From positions 1-50,692 of the forward strand of contig NZ_PVNK01000177.1 of the NCBI RefSeq assembly GCF_002994615.1: DNA of 50,692 nucleotides. Direction: 5' to 3'. The DNA is from Enhygromyxa salina (lineage in GTDB: Bacteria; Myxococcota_A; Polyangia; Nannocystales; Nannocystaceae). The notes under the pieces were generated by a model, which made no database searches, was not told the origin of the DNA, and saw only the letters and a list, made by a program, of their open reading frames with translations. Positions 34,814 to 41,931 of this stretch are shown here, piece after piece. A program made the translations under genes and the position numbers. Each line of letters opens with the position of its first letter. The stretch's first letter is position 1.

Positions 34814-34913
34814 CCTAGAGCGATGAAGGTCCGCGTGTCACGCCGCGCAGCGAGAAAGGTCGGCCGCTCGAGCCCGGGCAGACGCGATCCCGACCATGCG
34901 ATCCGAGCGCGAA

Positions 34914-34940
34914 CTGTCCCATTGGACAGCTGCTCCAATG
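34914..34940. promoter_or_regulatory. Two overlapping, mutually exclusive inverted repeats
   Basis: CTGTCC at 34914-34919 pairs with GGACAG at 34924-34929. CATTGGA at 34920-34926 pairs with TCCAATG at 34934-34940. The two pairings share bases, so only one can form. It could be a regulator-binding palindrome or a switching RNA leader. Confidence 0.5.
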
Positions 34941-34997
34941 ACGCTGCACCTGTAATCGATACACTCAGACGGTAAAGTGGTCTTAAGTACACGATTC

Positions 34998-35064
34998 GGT
35001 TCCAGAACGGCCCCGCTGCACGCCTGGAACCCCCTGTCCGAAAGACCATTTCGGGGGCGTTTTT
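34998..35064 (+). terminator. Stem-loop plus terminator-like hairpin with T-run
   Basis: GGTTCCAG (34998-35005) pairs with CTGGAACC (35024-35031). Directly after, CCGAAA (35038-35043) pairs with TTTCGG (35049-35054), extended by CCC/GGG around a bulge, and is followed by GTTTTT at 35059-35064. This is the form of an intrinsic terminator for plus-strand RNA. The two stems compete for the C at 35031. Confidence 0.5.
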
Positions 35065-35227
35065 GGGGCAGATCCATGCCTCGTCCGCATATCGATATAC
35101 GGCGAAAACGAGGTGCCAGAGCCTTTTTTCCGCCAGTTCACCAAAAAATCCACTGGTACTGGACCCTCACAAAAACAAAGCTAAATCAGAGCTTGTCATC
35201 GGTCGCACAAGGAGTAATGGTCATTGC

Positions 35228-35569
35228 GTGGCCTTGAGCTCTTTCAAGTTTCATGTGCGGCGAGGCCACCTTCGCCTGCACTTCTCCAGCGGCCGGGGCC
35301 ACGACCTCGAGGGGCGCGCGGTCATGCCCGTGGTCGCCTTCGCGGCCGACCTGGTGGCCGAGGTCGCTCGGCGCAAGCGAGGCCGGCTGGAGGGCCTCAG
35401 CGTCGATCTCGGCCGCGGAATCCTGCGCGCGACGGTCGACGGCAAAGAGGGCATCGAGGTCGTGTGCATCGACGGCTGGGACTTCGAGACCGTCGTCCGC
35501 CCGAGCTCGGCCCCCCTGATCGAGTGGGCCGAGCACCGCTTCGACTGCCCCCTCGCCGAGCGTTGCTAA
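35228..35569 (+). CDS. Small uncharacterised protein
   Basis: A 113-residue protein. The GTG at 35228 is chosen because codon bias starts there; an AGGAG lies 13 nt upstream. A six-codon frame starting at the ATG at 35217 overlaps this start. The product is soluble and beta-rich (FKFHVRRGHLRLHFSSGRGH, LSVDLGRGILRATVDGKEG, EVVCIDGWDFETVV), with an Arg/Lys-rich helix in the middle and two C-terminal cysteines. No family recognised. It ends about 40 nt before the 140-nt tandem repeats. Confidence 0.65.
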   Translation: MALSSFKFHVRRGHLRLHFSSGRGHDLEGRAVMPVVAFAADLVAEVARRKRGRLEGLSVDLGRGILRATVDGKEGIEVVCIDGWDFETVVRPSSAPLIEWAEHRFDCPLAERC

Positions 35570-36048
35570 TCCCCCACCCGAAGTCCGTTCCAGGCGAGGT
35601 GCGGACGCCCGTGGGGGTCTAAAGGATCCAGCCCCCTTCCAGGGGGCCACGCAGGCGACTGCGAAGCTCACCCCAGCCCACCGAGAGAGGGAGCGCAGCG
35701 ACCGAACGACCGGCCGCTTGCGGCCGTGCGTGGCAGAGTCGCCAACGCCTGTGGGGGTCTAAACCAGCCAGCCCCCTTCCAGGGGGCCACGCAAGCGACT
35801 GCGAAGCTCACCCCAGCCCACCGAGAGAGGGAGCGCAGCGACCGAACGACCGGCCGCTTGCGGCCGTGCGTGGCAGAGTCGCTAACGCCTGTGGGGGTCT
35901 AAACCAGCCAGCCCCCTTCTAGGGGGCCACGCAAGCGACTGCGAAGCTCACCCCAGCCCACCGAGAGAGGGAGCGCAGCGACCGAACGACCGGCCGCTTG
36001 CGGCCGTGCGTGGCAGAGTCGCTAACGCCTGTGGGGGTCTAAAACAAC
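35570..36048. other. Intergenic region filled by 140-nt tandem repeats
   Basis: Between the stops of the convergent genes at 35228-35569 and 36049-37443. After a 41-nt lead the whole stretch is three tandem units and a 13-nt partial fourth (see the repeat entry). No gene is seen in it. Confidence 0.85.
35611..36043. repeat. Three 140-nt tandem repeats plus partial fourth
   Basis: Units start with GTGGGGGTCTAAA at 35611, 35751, 35891 and 36031, an exact 140-nt period; the fourth is only 13 nt. Each unit has a terminator-like hairpin (GCCCCCT-TCC-AGGGGGC), a GC hairpin (CGGCCGC-TT-GCGGCCG) and two long-range complementary pairs: GCCACGCA with TGCGTGGC, and RGCGACT with AGTCGCY. Units 2 and 3 differ by one base, in a hairpin loop. 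Unit 1 differs from unit 2 at five positions, two of which are the two partners of one base pair (35654 with 35743; G-C against A-T), so pairing is kept. A degenerate inverted copy lies at 32731-32779. Confidence 0.92.
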
Positions 36049-37443
36049 CTACGAGCCCCCGAGCTCGAGTTCGCCGGAGGCCGAAGCCTCGCCGTCGCCG
36101 CTGCGGGTCGAGCCGTCAGCGCTGGCGCGCCGCTCGCTGCGTTTGCTGGCCTCGTAGGGGTCGAAGTCGGGGGCCTCTTCGCCGGCCGCGATGATCTCGA
36201 CGTGGTCCCCGGTCACGATCTCGCGGGTCGAGTCGGTGACCACGGTCAGCGCGCTGTCGCCCTCGATCTGCAGGACCAGCAGCTGCGCGACGACCCGCCG
36301 GGGGTGGCCCTTGTCGTAGGGCTGGTGGAGCCGATGGTCGGGCGTGTAGGCGTCGCCTTTTTGGACGACCTCGAGGGTGTTGCCCCGGCGAATCCCGTCT
36401 TGGGCCCCGAGGTTGACGATCACGAACTGGGTCTCGCCGTTGATCGTCTGCTCGCGGATCGTCTCGACGACCAGGCCATTGAGCGTGACGTCGTTGGTCG
36501 CGGGAGAGACCCGCGCGAAGCGAGTCTTGAGCTCGCCGACCCGTTGCCCGCGCTCGACCGGACGCACGGCGTCCACGACCTCGGCCTCGGCCGACTTCTC
36601 GGCCACGTCGCGGACGTAGACCTCACCGACGACCTCGACCAGCCAGCCGATCCGCTTGCCCTGCTTGTGCTTTTGCTTCTTGCCCTTGACCTTGATGTCG
36701 TAGACCGCCTTCTTCTTGCGGTACACGCTCAGGCGCTCGCCGGGGATCGGCGGGTTCTCGGGCTTGTAGCTGATGTAGGCGGTGTCCAGCGTGCCCATCA
36801 TGATCGCCGCCTCGGCGCCGCCGGTGATCTCCATGGCCTGGTCGATCTCCTCCTCGTCGATGAACGCGTAGCGCTCGAGCAGGTAGGTCTGACTGCTGGG
36901 TTGGCTGGGATCGTAAGTCTCGGCGAAGCTCAGGCCGTCGCCGCCGGGGCCGGTGACGGTGTCGTAGGGGTCGGTCAGGCGGATGCGATCACCGGGGAAG
37001 ATCCAGTGCGCGTTGGTGATGTGCGGGTTGTAGGACCAGACCTTCGGCCACAGGTACATGTCGCCGTAGTAGTAGGCGCAGATCCCCGACAGCGTGTCGC
37101 CCTCTTGGACGATGTGATAGTCGGGCGTGGTCTGCTCCCAGCCGTTTTCAGCGTAGAGCCCGACGTCGATGATGTCGTAGCCGAGCTGATCGCCCTGACC
37201 GCTCGGGCCGTAGGTCTGATCGGCCGCCTGGGCCCGCGGCCGATCGAGCAAGCCTGGATCGGAGGTCGTGCTCGGGTCGTACTCGCCCTGGGGCGGCGGC
37301 GAGAACCCGCCGATGCCGACGCTGGCCCCGGCGCCGCCGTCATTCGACGGCGGGCTCGCGGCGGCGGTCCCGGCCGTCGACAACTCGACAGCGGCGAACA
37401 ACAAGAACAGACCGGGGAGACTCGTTCGAAGCGAGAGGCGCAT
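36049..37443 (-). CDS. Exported LysM-domain protein
   Basis: A 464-residue protein. The ATG at 37443 gives a classical signal peptide (to about residue 30, TAAASPP), while upstream in-frame starts fall inside the cpoB gene. A LysM peptidoglycan-binding domain is at about residues 110-160 (YHIVQEGDTLSGICAYYYGD, WSYNPHITNAHWIFPGDRIRL). The remainder (about 180-430) is beta-rich with a basic patch (KVKGKKQKHKQGKR) and a repeat-like region RRGNTLEVVQKGD / TGDHVEIIAAGEE. There is an acidic Ser/Arg tail. It follows cpoB by 14 nt, so the pair is probably one operon acting at the cell wall and outer membrane. Confidence 0.9.
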   Translation of the reverse strand: MRLSLRTSLPGLFLLFAAVELSTAGTAAASPPSNDGGAGASVGIGGFSPPPQGEYDPSTTSDPGLLDRPRAQAADQTYGPSGQGDQLGYDIIDVGLYAENGWEQTTPDYHIVQEGDTLSGICAYYYGDMYLWPKVWSYNPHITNAHWIFPGDRIRLTDPYDTVTGPGGDGLSFAETYDPSQPSSQTYLLERYAFIDEEEIDQAMEITGGAEAAIMMGTLDTAYISYKPENPPIPGERLSVYRKKKAVYDIKVKGKKQKHKQGKRIGWLVEVVGEVYVRDVAEKSAEAEVVDAVRPVERGQRVGELKTRFARVSPATNDVTLNGLVVETIREQTINGETQFVIVNLGAQDGIRRGNTLEVVQKGDAYTPDHRLHQPYDKGHPRRVVAQLLVLQIEGDSALTVVTDSTREIVTGDHVEIIAAGEEAPDFDPYEASKRSERRASADGSTRSGDGEASASGELELGGS

Positions 37444-37457
37444 GGGACTCCGTGGAT

Positions 37458-38492
37458 TCAGTCGCCGAGATCGGCGAGCTTGCGCTTGGCGATCTTGCTG
37501 GCCTCTGCCCGAGGATAGGCAGCGACGAGCTGGGTGAGGACGTCGCGGGCGTTGGCAGCATCGCCGAGCCGCCCGTAGCACAGTCCGATCTTGAGCAGCG
37601 CGTCGGGGGCCTTGTTGCCGCCGCCGTACTGCTCGACGACCTTGGTGAAGGCCGCGAGCGCGTCGGCGTAGTGAGCCTGATCGTAGGCGGCCTCGCCCTG
37701 CCAGTAGAGCGCGTTGTCGGCGTAGTCGTGGTTGGGGTGGGCGCGGACGATCGCCGCGAACGCGGCCTCGGCGTCGCCGTAGCGGCCCTCGCGATAGATC
37801 CTCATCGCGGCCTTGTAATCCTTGATCACGCCCGAGTCGCGATCGCTGCTGCGCTTGCTGGTGCTGGACTTGCGCTTGGTCGCCTGGACCAGCTTGCTGC
37901 CGACGAGGCGATAGCTGGCCGGCTCGCCGCCGACGTCGGCGGCGGCGTACGCGGGCGCCTCATCGACGAGCTCATCGTGGTCGACGCCGCCGCGGGCGTC
38001 GACGACATACTGGCTGCCGACCTGCTCGGGGGCGCCGCTGTGGGGGACCGGAGACAGGGCGATCGAGCCGCTCGGGCGCGGGGCGGAGGTCGGCTGGGCG
38101 ACCGCTCCGTGGCGGTCGATCGAGCGCTCGTGAGGCGTGAGCTTGACGACCGGAAGCTCGCGCGGGCCGTCGTGCTCGGGCTCGGCCCAGGTGTCGCCGG
38201 GGTCGACCGCGTAGCTGTCGTAGCCGGATCCGCCGAGGCTGGTGCTGGCGGCGCCCCAGTCGGCGCCGCCGTGCTCGAGCAGGCGCACGCGCTCTTCGAG
38301 GTTTTGAACCCGCGTGCGCAAGCCGGCATTTTCGCGCCGCAGCTGCGCGACCTCCGAGTCACGTTGCTCGACGCCCGGGGCCTCGGTCTCGGCTTGGTTG
38401 GCGGCACAGCCAGCGGCGAGCAGCGGGAGCGAGAGGCAGACCAGCGCCGCCTTGGCCCCAGAGAGTGAGAGTCGTCGTTGCTGAACCGGCAT
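37458..38492 (-). CDS. cpoB: CpoB/YbgF-type Tol-Pal system lipoprotein
   Basis: A 344-residue protein. The ATG at 38492 gives a lipoprotein signal (LLAAGC, Cys29); E. coli CpoB is periplasmic, but lipoprotein versions are common in Myxococcota-type genomes. A coiled coil follows (about 40-70, AQLRRENAGLRTRVQNLEER), then a Pro/Ser-rich linker. The C-terminal TPR set of about 120 residues has the YbgF pattern (KAAMRIYREGRYGDAEAAF, YADNALYWQGEAAYDQ, APDALLKIGLCYGRLGD). CpoB links the Tol-Pal machine to cell-wall synthesis during constriction. No tol or pal gene is in the window. A LysM gene follows. Confidence 0.88.
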   Translation of the reverse strand: MPVQQRRLSLSGAKAALVCLSLPLLAAGCAANQAETEAPGVEQRDSEVAQLRRENAGLRTRVQNLEERVRLLEHGGADWGAASTSLGGSGYDSYAVDPGDTWAEPEHDGPRELPVVKLTPHERSIDRHGAVAQPTSAPRPSGSIALSPVPHSGAPEQVGSQYVVDARGGVDHDELVDEAPAYAAADVGGEPASYRLVGSKLVQATKRKSSTSKRSSDRDSGVIKDYKAAMRIYREGRYGDAEAAFAAIVRAHPNHDYADNALYWQGEAAYDQAHYADALAAFTKVVEQYGGGNKAPDALLKIGLCYGRLGDAANARDVLTQLVAAYPRAEASKIAKRKLADLGD

Positions 38493-38802
38493 GCAGTACC
38501 TCGGCGAGCGAACCCGCGTTCGAGTGCCTGGCCCGAGGGGCACTGGGCACCAATGTGCGATCAGGCTAGCAAGCGCGGGGCGAGCTGGGAAAAAAGCCAC
38601 AAAGCCAGGTGACGGGGCGCCCCCCACCCCGTGAAGCATGGGGCAGGATGGGACGGAGAACCCGACTTTGGGTATGTTCCGCCCCATCCGAGACAGCGCA
38701 CTGGCCTCGGCTGAATCTGTGCGCGACTGATCCGTCGGTCAGCGCACTCACTGCCGCGCCATCGGGGCGCGCACCTCACTCACCACCGGAGACCCACAGT
38801 CC
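38493..38802. other. 310-nt divergent intergenic region
   Basis: Between cpoB (minus) and the small secreted gene (plus). It holds a long imperfect hairpin at 38647-38688 (GATGGG...CCCATC outer arms, CGGA/TCCG next, then AACCC/GGGT) and a T6CC run on the minus strand (complement of 38588-38595) about 100 nt before the cpoB start. A GGAG about 12 nt before the plus-strand gene is a likely ribosome site. Confidence 0.55.
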
Positions 38803-39198
38803 ATGCGTGCTCGTCGCTCTTTCGCTCTCGCCTCATTCCTCGCCATCGCCGTTGCCATCCCCACCACTGCCCACGCCGCCGACAAGACCGGCAGCGAAGG
38901 TCAAGCCAAGACGGTAGAGGTCCTGAGCCCCTCCGCGGACGCCTACGTCAAGTATCATGGCCGGCTGTTCGTCACCGCCGGCAAGTCGACGGTCGAGTAT
39001 CGCTGGGGCGGCACCTCCTGCGGCAGCCGGACGCTGTCAGCCGACATGATCCAGGTCCTCGTCGAGTCGATCCGCCAGGATGGCGAGGTCAACATCGCCC
39101 CGCGTTACCAGAACGGCCAGGGCTCGGCCAAGTGCCTGGTCGGGTTCTCGCTCCGCAACAACAACAAGCGGGGCCGGGTCAGCAAGCCGCCGACCTGA
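38803..39198 (+). CDS. Small secreted protein
   Basis: A 131-residue protein with a clear signal peptide (MRARRSFALASFLAIAVAIP, cleaved after TTAHA). The mature part has about 105 residues with two cysteines (SCGS and AKCL), probably one disulfide, and a beta-rich pattern (TVEVLSPSADAYVKYHGRLFV, STVEYRWGG). No family recognised. It ends 9 nt from the stop of the convergent membrane protein gene. Confidence 0.82.
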   Translation: MRARRSFALASFLAIAVAIPTTAHAADKTGSEGQAKTVEVLSPSADAYVKYHGRLFVTAGKSTVEYRWGGTSCGSRTLSADMIQVLVESIRQDGEVNIAPRYQNGQGSAKCLVGFSLRNNNKRGRVSKPPT

Positions 39199-39207
39199 GT
39201 AGGCCGG

Positions 39208-39867
39208 TCAGGCGCCCACCGCGGGGCGCCGAAATGGCGCCCCGTCGAGGCCCCGCGCGAGGGCCCGACGGTGGCTCCTCAGCTGCCGATTGACGCTGTT
39301 CCACCGGCGGATATCGGCTTGCACGCTCATGTCTTCGCGGATCGCACGCTCGGCGCTGATCCGGCGGCGCTCCGCCATCGCCTCGCCCATGCGGCCCCCG
39401 AGGTTGGCTCCGCCGACGAGCAAGGAGGTGGTGATTACCGTGAGCATCAGCCCGCCCACGATCGGCATCTGAACCCCGGCCGCGAGCCAGCAAAACCCGC
39501 CGCCGAGCGCGGCTCCGACTCCAGTTGCGATCGCGCGGGTGCGCCGGATGACGCGCTGACCGGCCGCCTCCGCGGCGCTGAGCCGACGGGACCGCGCCGA
39601 GGCGACCGCCCGAATCAGCGCAGCGCCCCGGCGATCCTCGTCGCAACACAGCTCGACGTGGGCCTCGAAGTCGCCGCGCCGGACGTGGAGCCTGACGCTC
39701 TCGTCGGACACAGCCTCGGTCCGGGTCGTGTAGCCCAGCCGGCGCGGAAACGAGGTGCTCCACGCGCCCGCGACCGCGCCGACCAGCATCTCGAAGTCGT
39801 CGGCGATCTGCCTACGCATACAACCCGCACGCGTCACCGCCCACGCGACCTCGCGCGCACCGTCCAT
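39208..39867 (-). CDS. Membrane protein with central hydrophobic hairpin
   Basis: A 219-residue protein if the ATG at 39867 is used, 203 residues if the ATG at 39819 (MRRQIADDF) is. Codon bias supports either. An N-terminal soluble domain (VRLHVRRGDFEAHVELCCDED) resembles a small beta-sheet unit. Two hydrophobic helices (about 130-175, TGVGAALGGGFCWLAAGV and GGLMLTVITTSLLVGGANLGG) are followed by a basic C-terminal helix (RWNSVNRQLRSHRR). Unknown function. Divergent from the siderophore synthetase-like gene. Confidence 0.72.
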   Translation of the reverse strand: MDGAREVAWAVTRAGCMRRQIADDFEMLVGAVAGAWSTSFPRRLGYTTRTEAVSDESVRLHVRRGDFEAHVELCCDEDRRGAALIRAVASARSRRLSAAEAAGQRVIRRTRAIATGVGAALGGGFCWLAAGVQMPIVGGLMLTVITTSLLVGGANLGGRMGEAMAERRRISAERAIREDMSVQADIRRWNSVNRQLRSHRRALARGLDGAPFRRPAVGA

Positions 39868-40025
39868 CCTGATCAAAGTAGGCCGACTCGAGGGCTTCGT
39901 CCAGGCACGGGCCCAAGACAGGCCAAATTCGCGGGCGGAAACAGCGCTGATGCCAGGCCCCCGGGCGCAGCAGTACCGTCGTCGAGTTGACCCGGCAAAG
40001 CGACCCGCTCCGAACACCCACGACG

Positions 40026-41819
40026 ATGGCGCTCGCGCGCCAGGCTCAGGCTTGGCTGCGCTGGGTCGAGCTGGTGTGGCGCGGCCCGCTGTTTGCTTCA
40101 GCCGAGATCACGCCGCCCGTCTCGGCGGCCTGGCTCTCGGAGTTGTGTGCCAGGATCTGGCCGGCCGCGGTCCACGAGATCGCGGCGAGAGTGCTGCTCG
40201 CGGGGGTCCGGGAGCGGCTGCTCGACGGGGGCTACGGCGCGGACACAGTCGAGATCGAGCTCGATGACGGCGCGCTGACGGTGCCGCTGCGACGCCGCGG
40301 CCCCTTCGAGCTTCACTGGCCGGAGCTCGAGCTCGAGCTCGATCCGCGCCTCGACGATCCCCTGGCCACCGTCGCGCAGGTGTGCGCCCGGGCAGGCCTG
40401 GACCCACGCAACCGCGATCGGGTCGGCGTCGAGATCCTCGACTCGATCGTCAACCTCGCCCAGGCCCGAGTCGCCGACGAGCTCCGCTCGCTCGTCGCGC
40501 GCGACCCCGCGCGCTGGGGAGTCGACGCGGACGATCCTCGCCTCCGAGATCCCGAGCACTTCGTGACCGACGGCCACCCCTGGCATCCCATGACCCGCAC
40601 GCGCCTCGGCCTCTCGCGCGCCGCCGTCTTGCGCCACGCGCCCGAGCAGCTCGCGTTCAACCGGGTCCGCTGCGTCGACGTCGACGCCGCGATCGTGCGC
40701 GTCGCGGGCGAGTGGAGCGACGAGTCCGCGCGGTGGTTTGGGGCCGCGCCGTCGGGCTTCGTCCGCGTCCCGATCCACCCGGCCGCGCCCGCGAACCTCC
40801 GCCGGCTGTTCCCGGGCCTGATCGAGCGCGGCGCGATCCGTCCCAGCCAGGCCCCCGCCCTGCCCTGCCGCTCGCTCCTGAGCCTGCGCACGCTCGCGCT
40901 CGCGCCGACCCGTCAGCTCAAGCTCGCGTGCCCCGTGCACACGACCTCGACCCGGCGCGTGGTCTCACCGATGAGCGTTCACAACGGCCCGCAGGTGTCA
41001 CGGCTGATCGCCGCCATCCAGCGCCGCGATCCGCTGACCGCCGAGCTGCACCTGCTGCCCGAGCCGGCCGCGGCGGGGCTCGAGCCCGCGCGCGTCGGCC
41101 CGCGCGCGTCGGAGCTCGGGGCGATCCTCCGCGTCGTACCCGAGCTCGGGACGGGCGAGCAGGCCTGGGTCTGCGCCGCGATCGGCGAGCGCTGGCCGGG
41201 GACCGAGGAGCTCGTCCTCGACCGGGCCAGCGCCGGCTACCCGGGCGGGCGACGCGAGCGCGTCGAGGCCCTGATCGACGACTGGATCGCCAAGCTGTGT
41301 CCGGCGGCGCTGCGACTGCTGTCGGTCTACGGCGTCGCGCTCGAGCTCCACACCCAAAACACCCTCGCGTGCGTGGCCGAGGGCCGGCTGCGAGCGATCT
41401 GGGTCCGGGATCTCGGCGGCATTCGGATCCACGCGCCGCGCCTGCGCGCGCTCGCGATCGAGCAGCCGAGCTTCGCCGACGGCTCCTTCATCGTGACCGA
41501 CGATCTCGACGAGGTCCGGGGCAAGCTCGAGCACACGCTGTTTCACGCCCACTTCACCAGCCTGTTCGCGGTCGCGGGCACCCTCGGCGTCGACGAGCGC
41601 CGATCCTGGGCCAAGCTGCGCCGCTGCGTCACCGACTGCTACACAGCCTGGCGATCCGAGACAGGAACGAACGCGCAGCGCCGCCGCGATCTCGACGACG
41701 ACCTCCGCGCCCTGACCCGCCCGCAGGTCCGCGCCAAGGCCCTCCTGAGCATGCGTCTGTTCCAGCGTAGCTCGGACTACGACTACACCACGGTCGACAA
41801 CGCGCTGTCCCCCAGCTGA
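40026..41819 (+). CDS. IucA/IucC-family NRPS-independent siderophore synthetase
   Basis: A 597-residue protein with the ATP-grasp-like NIS synthetase signatures in order: EHFVTDGHPWHPMTRTRLG near residue 180, the phosphate/ATP region LKLACPVHTTSTRRVVSP around 300, HNGPQVSRL, and the late ALELHTQNTL then IWVRDLGGIRI with catalytic-site His, Gln, Asn, Arg and Asp. NIS synthetases join a carboxylic acid such as citrate to an amine or alcohol through an acyl-adenylate. The ATG at 40026 is chosen; an upstream TTG is possible. It stands alone: no monooxygenase, decarboxylase, MFS exporter or TonB receptor is visible within the window. Substrate unknown. Confidence 0.92.
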   Translation: MALARQAQAWLRWVELVWRGPLFASAEITPPVSAAWLSELCARIWPAAVHEIAARVLLAGVRERLLDGGYGADTVEIELDDGALTVPLRRRGPFELHWPELELELDPRLDDPLATVAQVCARAGLDPRNRDRVGVEILDSIVNLAQARVADELRSLVARDPARWGVDADDPRLRDPEHFVTDGHPWHPMTRTRLGLSRAAVLRHAPEQLAFNRVRCVDVDAAIVRVAGEWSDESARWFGAAPSGFVRVPIHPAAPANLRRLFPGLIERGAIRPSQAPALPCRSLLSLRTLALAPTRQLKLACPVHTTSTRRVVSPMSVHNGPQVSRLIAAIQRRDPLTAELHLLPEPAAAGLEPARVGPRASELGAILRVVPELGTGEQAWVCAAIGERWPGTEELVLDRASAGYPGGRRERVEALIDDWIAKLCPAALRLLSVYGVALELHTQNTLACVAEGRLRAIWVRDLGGIRIHAPRLRALAIEQPSFADGSFIVTDDLDEVRGKLEHTLFHAHFTSLFAVAGTLGVDERRSWAKLRRCVTDCYTAWRSETGTNAQRRRDLDDDLRALTRPQVRAKALLSMRLFQRSSDYDYTTVDNALSPS

Positions 41820-41905
41820 GATGGGATCGGTTTTCGCCTTTCGACGACTACCCACCGGGCTGAGAAGCGCTTGCACAGCTGACAAATTCATCCGAACCTC
41901 ACGCC

Positions 41906-41922
41906 AGTTGCGCGCCGCAACT
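41906..41922. promoter_or_regulatory. Palindrome ahead of the VWA operon
   Basis: AGTTGCG, CGC, CGCAACT is a perfect 7-bp inverted repeat with a 3-nt centre, in the 112-nt spacer before the chosen VWA start at 41932. It may be an operator or a short leader hairpin of the tubulin-like operon. Confidence 0.45.
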
Positions 41923-41931
41923 CGTCAGCCC

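Larger units (their letters stand above)
34814..35227. other. 414-nt divergent intergenic region with hairpins
   Basis: Low-GC relative to the genes and without convincing coding. It holds two overlapping alternative hairpins (34914-34940), an 8-bp stem-loop followed by a terminator-like hairpin and T-run on the plus strand (34998-35064), a CAGAGCC-T6-CCGC motif (35117-35133), and an AGGAG (35210-35214) before the small gene at 35228. Promoters for both flanking genes probably lie here. Confidence 0.6.

Noticed and set aside
34991..35010. tRNA fragment suggested by a GATTCGGTTCCAG-like T-arm
   Set aside because: No acceptor stem, anticodon arm or CCA-side pairing could be found around it.
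35611..36043. CRISPR array
   Set aside because: The period is 140 nt with near-identical whole units. There are no short repeats with unique spacers and no cas genes.
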